Source of the DNA: SZUA-254 sp031379665
Lineage (GTDB): Bacteria; Bacteroidota; Ignavibacteria; UBA10030; SZUA-254
NCBI GenBank assembly: GCA_031379665.1
Contig: JANNFI010000136.1
Coordinates: forward strand, 1 to 14,584
Length of the DNA: 14,584 nucleotides
Direction of reading: 5' to 3'
Position numbers and translations under genes: made by a program. Below, one piece after another: positions 1 to 5,863 of this stretch. A model generated the notes under the pieces. The model was given only the letters and a program-made list of their open reading frames with translations. It ran no database searches and was not told where the DNA came from. Each line of letters starts with the position of its first letter. Position 1 is the stretch's first letter.

Positions 1-523
1 CCTCCCGGTGCCGGGCGATCCTCCACGCGATTCGGCCGGAGTGTCTTTCCTCGCCGTACTCCTTGAAAATCCTCTTCAATTCCTCTTCCGGGTACGTATT
101 CACCACTTTCAGGCCGCTCACTTCCGCCTCTTTGTCCATCCTCATATCCAGGGGCCCTTCCTGCTGGAACGAAAACCCCCGGCCCGGATCGTTGAGCTGA
201 TGGGATGAAACACCCAGGTCCAGGAGAAAACCGTCGACTTCATTGATGTTCAGCTGCCGAAGCCGGTTCCGGACCGCATCGAAGTTGTGCGCGACGAGGG
301 CGACCGACGATCCGAACCGGGCGAGTCGTTCGCCTGCGGCGCGGATGGCGTCGGGATCGCGGTCGAAACCCACGAGCAAGCCTTTTCCTGATATCGCGTT
401 GAGAACGGCTTCAGCGTGCCCCCCGCCGCCGAGTGTGCAATCGACATATGTTCCGCCCTCCTTCGGCTGAAGGAACGAGAGGACTTCGTCGAGTAGTACA
501 GGGGTGTGATATGGTTGATCCAT
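1..523 (-). CDS. rsmH: 16S rRNA (cytosine-1402-N4)-methyltransferase RsmH, C-terminal part cut off by the window
   Basis: RsmH (MraW) uses S-adenosylmethionine to methylate N4 of C1402 in the 16S rRNA decoding centre; it is a cytoplasmic enzyme. I translated this frame by hand from the reverse complement. It opens MDQPYHTPVLLDEVLSF, followed by the SAM-binding segment TLGGGGHAEAV near residues 30-40, then GFDRDPDAI, and VDGFLLDLGVSSHQLNDP near residues 95-112. All are family hallmarks. About 174 codons are present, roughly the first 55-60% of a usual ~300-aa protein; the rest lies beyond base 1. The ATG at 523-521 was chosen because it gives the normal family N-terminus. The only ribosome-site-like GAGG (550-547) is too far from it, and an in-frame ATT at 538-536 would be better spaced but is a rare start. 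The gene follows mraZ by 42 bp in the usual dcw order. Identification is firm; the exact start is less so. Confidence 0.95.
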   Translation of the reverse strand, partial: MDQPYHTPVLLDEVLSFLQPKEGGTYVDCTLGGGGHAEAVLNAISGKGLLVGFDRDPDAIRAAGERLARFGSSVALVAHNFDAVRNRLRQLNINEVDGFLLDLGVSSHQLNDPGRGFSFQQEGPLDMRMDKEAEVSGLKVVNTYPEEELKRIFKEYGEERHSGRIAWRIARHRE

Positions 524-564
524 TTCATCCGGATGAATCGGACTTACCTCGCGTTCGCGCGAGG
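524..564 (-). repeat. Two adjacent inverted repeats filling the mraZ-rsmH gap
   Basis: The first is a perfect 7-bp stem, CCTCGCG/CGCGAGG, with a 4-nt loop (547-564); it starts one base after the mraZ stop codon. The second is a perfect 14-bp palindrome, TTCATCCGGATGAA (524-537), ending exactly at the rsmH ATG. Together they cover 32 of the 42 intergenic bases. The GAGG that could serve as ribosome site lies inside the 3' arm of the first stem. No U-tract follows either, so they are not classical terminators. A translational-coupling or mRNA-processing role is inference. Confidence 0.6.
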
Positions 565-565
565 A

Positions 566-1006
566 CTACTTCATCACTTTTTCAGCGATCTCTTCGTACG
601 ATTCCGTGAGCGAAGCTTCGTATTTCTGGTAAATGGCAGGATCCCACAGCTCGATCTTGTCGAGTGTGCCGATGATCTTCACGTCTCCGCGGATTTTCGC
701 GTAGTCGCGGAGATCGGGGGGAAGCGAGAGCCTGGCCTGGGAATCGAGCTGCACTTCGTTGGCCATCGCGAGCACGGCCCTGAGGAACTTGCGGTGCTCG
801 GAATTGTAATTGTTCAACTCGCGCAGCTTCGCCTCCACTTTCGCCCATTCGTCAAGGGGATAGACGAAGAGGCACTGTTCGAAGCCGCGCGTGACGACGT
901 ACGTGTCGTTGTTTTCAGGCGAGACGTACTTCCGCAATTTCGCCGGAAGGTTGAGTCTCCCTTTCTCGTCGACCGAGTGTGTGTATGTTCCTTTGAACGA
1001 TGACAT
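566..1006 (-). CDS. mraZ: Transcriptional regulator MraZ
   Basis: MraZ is a DNA-binding protein of the SpoVT/AbrB-like swapped-hairpin fold. It usually controls the division and cell-wall (dcw) cluster that it heads. The 146-residue product has normal length and the two expected half-domains, each with a DxxxR motif: D13-E-K-G-R17 in 'VDEKGRLNLP' and D88-S-Q-A-R92 in 'LDSQARLSLP'. The start ATG is preceded by an A-rich stretch and no Shine-Dalgarno, which is common in Bacteroidota relatives. rsmH follows 42 bp downstream. Three GTGGRG boxes 10 bp apart lie between its promoter and start codon and are the probable MraZ binding sites, so autoregulation is likely. The sequence does not show whether it represses (as reported in E. 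coli) or activates (as reported in Mycoplasma). Confidence 0.97.
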   Translation of the reverse strand: MSSFKGTYTHSVDEKGRLNLPAKLRKYVSPENNDTYVVTRGFEQCLFVYPLDEWAKVEAKLRELNNYNSEHRKFLRAVLAMANEVQLDSQARLSLPPDLRDYAKIRGDVKIIGTLDKIELWDPAIYQKYEASLTESYEEIAEKVMK

Positions 1007-1042
1007 AATTTTTTTTTCGGCGGAGGGGGTTCATTGCCCGTT

Positions 1043-1060
1043 GAAATTCAAAAGAATTTC
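1043..1060 (-). repeat. Perfect AT-rich inverted repeat in the mraZ leader
   Basis: GAAATTC (1043-1049) and GAATTTC (1054-1060) are perfect 7-bp arms around an AAAA spacer (TTTT in the mRNA sense). It lies just downstream of the three MraZ boxes, inside the predicted leader. It could fold in RNA or be a protein site; the sequence alone does not decide. Confidence 0.4.
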
Positions 1061-1061
1061 A

Positions 1062-1087
1062 CTCCACAATTCTCCACTTTTCCCCAC
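1062..1087 (-). promoter_or_regulatory. MraZ-box array: three GTGGRG repeats at 10-bp spacing
   Basis: On the minus strand the boxes are GTGGGG (1087-1082), GTGGAG (1077-1072) and GTGGAG (1067-1062), starting exactly 10 bp apart, so all face one side of the helix. MraZ is known to bind short G-rich direct repeats of about one helical turn upstream of its own gene. The array starts about where the transcript from the promoter at 1099-1126 would begin, a position suited to repression. Confidence 0.75.
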
Positions 1088-1098
1088 CCGGGTCTTGA

Positions 1099-1126
1099 AA
1101 TTTAGCCATTTATCGATGAAAGTCAA
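1099..1126 (-). promoter_or_regulatory. Promoter of mraZ-rsmH
   Basis: On the minus strand, -35 TTGACT (1126-1121), a 16-bp spacer, and -10 TAAATT (1104-1099). The same bases also fit the Bacteroidota-type pattern TTG-N19-TAnnTTT (TAAATTTC). The predicted start near 1092 leaves a leader of about 86 nt before mraZ. Confidence 0.6.
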
Positions 1127-1353
1127 GTTATTTTGAGGGTTTTTTCAGATTTCGGTGACCGGGACCTCGTCACCCGGGGGAAGGCCTTAAAATGGGCTGT
1201 TTTCGCTGATTTAACGGATCTGCCCCTTGGGGCTTAAACCCCTAAATTCTTTGAAAATGGGGGGAAATGGGGATGTGTGGTAGGGGATGTTTGAACCGGG
1301 AATTAAGACCCCCTGTTAGGCCCTCTGCTCGGTACCCTCCCGGACCCAGCCCA

Positions 1354-1382
1354 TTGTCTCTCGCCTCCCTCCTTATTATATT
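1354..1382 (+). promoter_or_regulatory. Promoter of the 1051-aa exported protein gene
   Basis: -35 TTGTCT (1354-1359), a 17-bp spacer and -10 TATATT (1377-1382). A start near 1389 would give a leader of about 46 nt. That leader contains a small hairpin, CGGCAG-CCGC-CTGCCG (1396-1411), and a ribosome site GAGG (1426-1429), 5 bp before the ATG. Confidence 0.5.
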
Positions 1383-1434
1383 GCATTGAGCCAGCCGGCA
1401 GCCGCCTGCCGCCATTCCACGATTCGAGGTTGTT

Positions 1435-4400
1435 ATGAATCGGTTTCTCCTCCTTCCGCTCCTCGCCTCACTGATCGGATTCAGCATAGTTGATGCCCAG
1501 CAGCGATACCTGGTGTCACCCGATGGTGAAGTCAGGCCCCTCCAGCCCGGGGAAGGTTCCCAGCAACTGATCGATGCGGTTCTCCGAAGGTCGCACCCGA
1601 CATCGACTGCGATCTGCGGGGACAAGTTTACTTTCGGAACTGATCCAGGGAGTTATCCCACCAATTCAAACTTTGGATCCGCCCACCGGGACGTGATCGG
1701 TCAATGGTTCACTGCAAAGGCATCCGGCACGATCGACTCCATTTTCTGGGTACAAATGGCGGGGCTTGGGGCGTATGATTCGACAGTGTACGTCCGCGTC
1801 CATTCTTCGCATGTCGGTCCGGATTACGGACCTGGCGTGCGTCCCGGACCCTTCCAACCTGGATGTCAATCGTGGGGGTACTGGATCAACACGAACGATT
1901 CAGAATCCGGCATTACGGCGTTTCCTGAGACCGCCACGGACTCGAGCTGGGTGTCGACGCTCGAGTCCGGTTCCGTCCCATCCACTCCCCCGATTGGCGC
2001 AGAGCGATGGGGGTACGGTGGGTTCCAGAAAAAAATCACACCGAATGAAATCAACCACGTCGCGATGGAAGCGACCGGCGATACCATCGGAGTGACCGTC
2101 GGAGAAAATATTTTTGTTTCACTCGAGATCGCGGGTTGCGATGACGATTCCGCGACCTGTTCGACCGTTGATCCGAAGATTAGGACTGAAATGGGAGCGG
2201 TCAGTTTTAATGTCAGTGCTTCCGACGAGGATTATCCTTCAAGGATGTGGAAATATTATAACCAGTATTCCAACCCGACGTGTTACTTCGACATCCCCTC
2301 GCCCGGGTGGTACGCCCGCTGGGGTTACAATTATGACACGTTGAACGTTTCACTTTTCAATATCTGGTATAGCATGACGGTCACAACAAACGTTCCACCG
2401 ATCGTCATCACGCTCCCCGAAATCACAAGGACCTTTTTCGAAGGTGGTTCCGAACCGATCGGTGCGACCGTCGTGGATTGCGATCCAGAAAATCCATTGA
2501 ACGCGGGGATAGAGAGTGTGATCCTGATGCACGAGATCAACGGGGTTTCCCAACCGGACATTCCGATGGATTATCTCGGGGCTGATTATTGGGAATTAAT
2601 GTATCCGCTACCTCCGGCCCCGGCAACAGTACTATATCAAATCAAGGCCGTCGACCTGACAGGCGCCAGTTCCATCGGTCGTTCCCAATCCTTTAATGTC
2701 GTGTCGTTCGGAAAAACCTGGTACGGCATCGATACGGGGGTTGTTTGCGTTCCCGTTGATATCTCGAGTACCGGTACGTACATCGACACATCGGAATTTT
2801 TTGATCCGCTCTCGCCGGGCACGGTCGATAAGGACGACGGCATCGCGGGCCCGCTCGAGCTCGGCGGGACGATGAGGCTCTTCGGCGACGAGTACCGGTA
2901 TGCGTGGATTTCCGTCGACGGTGCGATTGGGCTCGGGCAATCGGCTGCCGACACCGTGAAGATCGTCCGCAGCGCAATGCAGGAGAACTTCCTCAACCTT
3001 TCCGCCGCGCCATCAACCCCGGGGATCGACGTGCCGGTCATTGCGCCGTTGTATGGTCCCTTTATCGTCGGCGATACGACCGGGCAATACGGCTCAATTA
3101 AATACGGGAGCAACGGGGATCCGTGTTTGTTCATCGTGCAGTGGGATTCGATCGGGGAGGGCCCTTGGCCGAATGTGGGAAGTCCGGCTCCTACGACATT
3201 CCGCGTGGTGCTAAACCGCTGCCTCGGCACGGTGGAATTTCAGTATGATCAATTGGTATTTTATGGGGGGGGCTTGGGTAACGTTGTGGGTTTGCAGAAT
3301 GAACCTTTTTCCACGCCTGATTACTCCGGTAATGTGTTCGTCAACCGGATGGGTTATCCGATCGAAACCCGTCCGCGAGACGGATGGTGCATCAGGTTCT
3401 ACCCGCGGAACCCCGAACCGGAGGGAGATAATTGGAACCTCGTTTCCATTTCGGTCCTACCGAACGACGGTGATTACTCGGCGGCAAACCTCTTCCCGGG
3501 GGGACCGGTCTACGATTTCATTGGGTACTACACCAGCATGGTTGATTCACTCCGACCCGGTCGCGGGTACTGGATGAAGAATATTCAATCAGGCGTCGAT
3601 GGTGCACCCGGCGTTTTCTTCGACAACCTCTCCGTTCCTGTCCAGGACAAATGGAATCTGATCGGCGGGACCTCCGGTTCCTCCGGGACTGGACCGATCA
3701 TCGCAACAGGCGGAACCATCGTATCCAGTTTTTTCGGTTACGGCATTAGCGGCTACTATACTGCGGGCACGATCGAGCCGGGAAGGGGGTACTGGTTGAA
3801 GATGAGCGGCGCCGGTACACTCGAGATGCACTCATCCGTGGCAGCGCCGAAATCATTGCCCGACAACGGTTTAACCCTGGCTGCAGATTTCGGCCGGCTG
3901 ACGACACTGAAGCTCTCCGACGCCTCCGGGCAAAGTCAAACACTCTATATTGGCGAGGAGGCAAGTCATCCGGTCGGCGGTGTTTCAGCATCTGCAACCG
4001 ACGCATCGATGTTCGAGCTTCCGCCGCCTGTGCCGGGTGGTATTTTCGACGCGCGGTTCTCCTCGGGCAGAATGCTCGAATCGTACCTCGTGGATGATTC
4101 CGCACAATCCCATATTTTTCCGATCGCCATCAGCGGCGGCGCTGGCCCGGCCACAATCAGGTGGGATGTCTCTGGCGGGACGGCATCCGGTTTTACGCCC
4201 TCGCTCGAGGTGACGAGGGATGGCGTTGTCAGAAATTATCCGATGGACAAACAGGGCGCCATCACCCTCGGCGCCCCTGCACTCGTTTCGGTGATCGTAT
4301 CCCCGCGGAAGGCGGACGGGTTCCCCGAGGGCTTCGCACTTTCATCCAACTACCCGAACCCATTCAACCCGTCGACCACCATCGAATATACGCTGCCCGT

Positions 4401-4590
4401 CGGATCGAGGGTGACCATCGTGGTGTTCAACCTCGCCGGCGAAGAAGTCGCACGGCTCGCCGACGCCGAGATGCCCGCGGGATATCACTCGGTAAGTTTG
4501 GATGCGACCAATTCTCCGAGCGGCGTGTATTTCTGCAGAATGACGGCGGGGACGTACCGGGGTGTGAGGAAGATGTTGCTGTTGAAATAA
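1435..4590 (+). CDS. Exported multidomain surface protein with T9SS type A sorting domain
   Basis: A 1051-aa protein, probably delivered by type IX secretion and attached to or released from the cell surface; its role is unknown. Visible parts: a signal peptide (hydrophobic to about residue 20, cleavage near VDA-QQ); a long N-terminal region I do not recognise (about 45-325); a beta-rich Ig-like stretch from 'PPIVITLPE' (about 327-420); a stretch about 430-655 with 'YAWISVDGAIGL', 'VIAPLYGPF' and 'FIVQWDSIG...FRVVLNRCLGTVEFQY', which weakly resembles a nidogen-like (NIDO) fold; two WN/GYWxK modules (665-737 and 738-800); and a C-terminal sorting domain from about F963 containing SNYPNPFNPSTTIEYTLP and ending in 'VYFCRM...RKMLLLK'. 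The start is supported by GAGG 5 bp upstream. The sorting domain is certain; the NIDO resemblance is tentative. There is no catalytic motif I can identify. Confidence 0.9.
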   Translation: MNRFLLLPLLASLIGFSIVDAQQRYLVSPDGEVRPLQPGEGSQQLIDAVLRRSHPTSTAICGDKFTFGTDPGSYPTNSNFGSAHRDVIGQWFTAKASGTIDSIFWVQMAGLGAYDSTVYVRVHSSHVGPDYGPGVRPGPFQPGCQSWGYWINTNDSESGITAFPETATDSSWVSTLESGSVPSTPPIGAERWGYGGFQKKITPNEINHVAMEATGDTIGVTVGENIFVSLEIAGCDDDSATCSTVDPKIRTEMGAVSFNVSASDEDYPSRMWKYYNQYSNPTCYFDIPSPGWYARWGYNYDTLNVSLFNIWYSMTVTTNVPPIVITLPEITRTFFEGGSEPIGATVVDCDPENPLNAGIESVILMHEINGVSQPDIPMDYLGADYWELMYPLPPAPATVLYQIKAVDLTGASSIGRSQSFNVVSFGKTWYGIDTGVVCVPVDISSTGTYIDTSEFFDPLSPGTVDKDDGIAGPLELGGTMRLFGDEYRYAWISVDGAIGLGQSAADTVKIVRSAMQENFLNLSAAPSTPGIDVPVIAPLYGPFIVGDTTGQYGSIKYGSNGDPCLFIVQWDSIGEGPWPNVGSPAPTTFRVVLNRCLGTVEFQYDQLVFYGGGLGNVVGLQNEPFSTPDYSGNVFVNRMGYPIETRPRDGWCIRFYPRNPEPEGDNWNLVSISVLPNDGDYSAANLFPGGPVYDFIGYYTSMVDSLRPGRGYWMKNIQSGVDGAPGVFFDNLSVPVQDKWNLIGGTSGSSGTGPIIATGGTIVSSFFGYGISGYYTAGTIEPGRGYWLKMSGAGTLEMHSSVAAPKSLPDNGLTLAADFGRLTTLKLSDASGQSQTLYIGEEASHPVGGVSASATDASMFELPPPVPGGIFDARFSSGRMLESYLVDDSAQSHIFPIAISGGAGPATIRWDVSGGTASGFTPSLEVTRDGVVRNYPMDKQGAITLGAPALVSVIVSPRKADGFPEGFALSSNYPNPFNPSTTIEYTLPVGSRVTIVVFNLAGEEVARLADAEMPAGYHSVSLDATNSPSGVYFCRMTAGTYRGVRKMLLLK
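3427..3834 (+). repeat. Tandem pair of WN...GYWxK modules in the 1051-aa protein
   Basis: Module 1 (residues 665-737) runs from DNWNLVS to PGRGYWMK, with W667 and W713. Module 2 (738-800) runs from DKWNLIG to PGRGYWLK, with W740 and W787. The tryptophan-to-tryptophan distances are 46 and 47 residues. The same pair recurs in the 879-aa protein, and one copy in the 293-aa protein. Confidence 0.8.
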
Positions 4591-4712
4591 GTGTTTTGTA
4601 GCGCTAACGGGAAAATTCCGCTCACAGTATCGACGATCCCGATGAAACGCCAATATCAGCGGGTACTCATTATTTACATCTCAGGGGGCCGATCACGCAA
4701 TACCCCGTAAAA

Positions 4713-4728
4713 CGATCCAGAAGGATCG
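4713..4728. repeat. Small perfect hairpin downstream of the 1051-aa gene
   Basis: CGATCC-AGAA-GGATCG, a 6-bp stem with a 4-nt loop. It is the clearest fold in the gap after the stop codon at 4590, but no T-run follows. It is at best a weak terminator candidate. Confidence 0.25.
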
Positions 4729-4740
4729 CCCGCCCTCGAA

Positions 4741-4784
4741 GAAATAGGTATTTTACCCTATGCGGAAATAGGATTTTCCCCTAT
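4741..4784 (+). promoter_or_regulatory. Two tandem near-identical dyad operators abutting the -35 box
   Basis: Unit 1 starts GAAATAGG at 4741 and unit 2 starts GAAATAGG at 4765, 24 bp later. Both continue with ATTTT and then CCCTAT, so each has ATAGG/CCTAT outer arms. Inner arms are GGTA-TTT-TACC (4747-4757) and GGA-TTT-TCC (4771-4779). The last T of unit 2 is the first T of the -35 hexamer. The position suits an activator touching RNA polymerase, or a repressor. The regulator is unknown; a LuxR/NarL-type factor is only a guess. Confidence 0.65.
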
Positions 4785-4812
4785 TGACTTTAACCGGATG
4801 TTGTAATACTAT
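4784..4812 (+). promoter_or_regulatory. Promoter of the thioredoxin-like/Cys-rich peptide pair
   Basis: -35 TTGACT (4784-4789), a 17-bp spacer and -10 TACTAT (4807-4812). The predicted start near 4819 leaves a leader of about 43 nt before the ATG at 4862. It is one of the two best-formed promoters in the window and has the tandem dyads directly upstream. Confidence 0.7.
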
Positions 4813-4861
4813 TGAAGGTAAGACCTCAGTTCGGCTCCGCATGCAAGGAGGTTTATCGACT

Positions 4862-5443
4862 ATGAAAATCCCTTCCGGATGGATCCGTGCCGCAGTAGGC
4901 ACCCTCATCACCATCCTCACAATCGATGTGGTGTTGTTGACCCTGAAAGTCAATAAGCTGGAAACTTACATCCAGAACACCTCGGTTATCTCCCCGGTCG
5001 ATCCTCTCAAGCCTGGTGATCAAGTCAACAGTTTCACTGCTCAGTCGCTGGATGGCAGTCAACAGACCATCTCCTACTCCGATACGCAGTCGACCTACCT
5101 GCTCTTCGTGCTCTCAACGACCTGTCCCCATTGTGAGGAAAACCTAACGAAGTGGAGGTCTATCGTCGAGAAAATCGGCGAAGAGTGTTTTATCGTGGGG
5201 GTATCGATCCACGATGTAAAACAGACAATGCAATATATCGTTGATAAAGACATACCGTTCTACATGGTGAGTGTCGCGGACACCAGTTTTCAGACGAGCT
5301 ACAGAATCAGTGGTGTCCCGGCGACGATTCTTATCGATAGCGGAGGAAGGGTGGCAAAAAGCTGGACTGGAAAGCTCGACGACGGCCAGGTCGATGATAT
5401 CGTTACACTGACCCGACAATCCCTCGACCGCACCATTAACTAA
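4862..5443 (+). CDS. Membrane-anchored TlpA-like thioredoxin-fold protein with CPHC active site
   Basis: A 193-aa thiol-disulfide oxidoreductase of the TlpA/redoxin group, probably held by one N-terminal transmembrane segment (about residues 8-30) with its domain outside the cytoplasmic membrane. The active site is C88-P-H-C91 in 'FVLSTTCPHCEEN', and the cis-proline loop is 'GVPATILID' with P153. CPHC is the pair found in the oxidant DsbA; reductive TlpA/ResA proteins usually have other dipeptides between the cysteines, so an oxidising or isomerising role is possible but inferred. An in-frame TTG at 4784 is not the start because it is the -35 box. The ATG at 4862 has AGGAGG (4846-4851) 10 bp upstream. 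The next gene, an exported eight-cysteine peptide, begins 34 bp after the stop and is its likely substrate or partner. The pairing recalls MauD with the disulfide-rich MauA, but no other mau gene is present. Confidence 0.88.
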   Translation: MKIPSGWIRAAVGTLITILTIDVVLLTLKVNKLETYIQNTSVISPVDPLKPGDQVNSFTAQSLDGSQQTISYSDTQSTYLLFVLSTTCPHCEENLTKWRSIVEKIGEECFIVGVSIHDVKQTMQYIVDKDIPFYMVSVADTSFQTSYRISGVPATILIDSGGRVAKSWTGKLDDGQVDDIVTLTRQSLDRTIN

Positions 5444-5477
5444 CCTTATGTTCAACTATCTACAATGGAGGCAGTAT

Positions 5478-5726
5478 ATGAACAACAAACAAAATCTTGC
5501 TCAGATCCTCTTTCTGGGTGTTGCCTTTGTACTGGCGATTACGGCTCTCACGCTGGCGCTCCGCGAAGAGGCGTTTGCCGGACCAATCTGTCCGAATTGT
5601 GCATGCGCCCCAACGTGTTCGATTGGCTCATCGACTCAATGTGTGAGTACCGGGGTACTTTGTGATGGGCATTCCGGGAACCCCGCAACCTGCGCGGAAT
5701 ATTGCGCGTGGTCGGCGCAGGAATAA
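5478..5726 (+). CDS. Small exported cysteine-rich peptide (8 Cys)
   Basis: An 82-aa protein that I cannot assign to a family. The first ~34 residues look like a signal peptide or anchor: short KQ-containing start, hydrophobic core about 9-27, and a cleavage-like AFA-GP at A34. The predicted mature part is only 48 residues and contains eight cysteines at 38, 41, 43, 47, 55, 62, 72 and 76, in the pattern CxxCxCx3Cx7Cx6Cx9Cx3C; it is otherwise rich in Ser, Thr, Gly and Ala and carries one tryptophan. The even number fits four disulfides, but a metal site or a cofactor-bearing peptide is possible. I chose the ATG at 5478 because GGAGG (5467-5471) lies 6 bp upstream; an in-frame ATG at 5448 has no such site and would only lengthen the N-terminus. 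It is almost certainly cotranscribed with the CPHC protein. The gene is well supported; its function is unknown. Confidence 0.8.
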   Translation: MNNKQNLAQILFLGVAFVLAITALTLALREEAFAGPICPNCACAPTCSIGSSTQCVSTGVLCDGHSGNPATCAEYCAWSAQE

Positions 5727-5772
5727 AAACGATTCGGATTCCAATCAACATCCGGCTACATACGAATGTGGA

Positions 5773-5819
5773 GGAGGGGGTTGTTCAAGATAAATTTATT
5801 GGGTTGAACATCTCCCTCC
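5773..5819. repeat. Long imperfect hairpin between the Cys-rich peptide and the 879-aa gene
   Basis: Arms 5773-5788 and 5804-5819 pair over 16 positions with one T-T mismatch and one G-T wobble (GGAGGGGG.TGTTCAA against TTGAACA.CTCCCTCC). The 15-nt loop contains the perfect palindrome ATAAATTTAT (5790-5799). No T-run follows the 3' arm, so it is not a standard intrinsic terminator. It could attenuate, protect the upstream mRNA 3' end, or be a DNA site. The TAAATTTA in the loop also resembles the Bacteroidota -7 element TAnnTTTG, but no properly spaced TTG is seen. Confidence 0.6.
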
Positions 5820-5863
5820 CTTCCGCACGATTTAATGACTACATATCGTAGAGTTCATTAACG

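Larger units (their letters stand above)
1007..1434. other. 428-bp divergent intergenic region between mraZ and the 1051-aa protein gene
   Basis: It holds the mraZ control region at its left end (promoter, three boxes, leader inverted repeat) and a plus-strand promoter at its right end. Between them, 1127-1353 has no credible gene. It contains alternating C-runs and G-runs (1223-1226, 1229-1232, 1239-1242, 1259-1264, 1269-1272, 1283-1286, 1309-1313) and a 6-bp inverted repeat at 1155-1175. Confidence 0.6.

Noticed and set aside
506..1003. A 165-codon plus-strand open frame opposite mraZ
   Set aside because: It is antisense to an unmistakable MraZ and starts inside the rsmH control region; its product resembles nothing.
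1155..1175. Inverted repeat GGTGAC/GTCACC considered as a terminator
   Set aside because: No gene ends nearby on either strand and no T-run follows, so it has no terminator context.
4784..4861. TTG start extending the thioredoxin-like protein by 26 residues
   Set aside because: The TTG is the -35 hexamer, so it cannot be in the transcript; the downstream ATG has AGGAGG.
5448..5477. Earlier in-frame ATG for the Cys-rich peptide
   Set aside because: It has no ribosome site, and it would put ten extra residues before the signal sequence, whereas the ATG at 5478 has GGAGG at 6 bp.
4862..5726. Assignment as a methylamine dehydrogenase (mauD-mauA) locus
   Set aside because: The analogy is only thioredoxin-like helper plus Cys-rich partner. 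The peptide is much shorter than MauA, has fewer cysteines, and mauB, mauE and mauG are absent.
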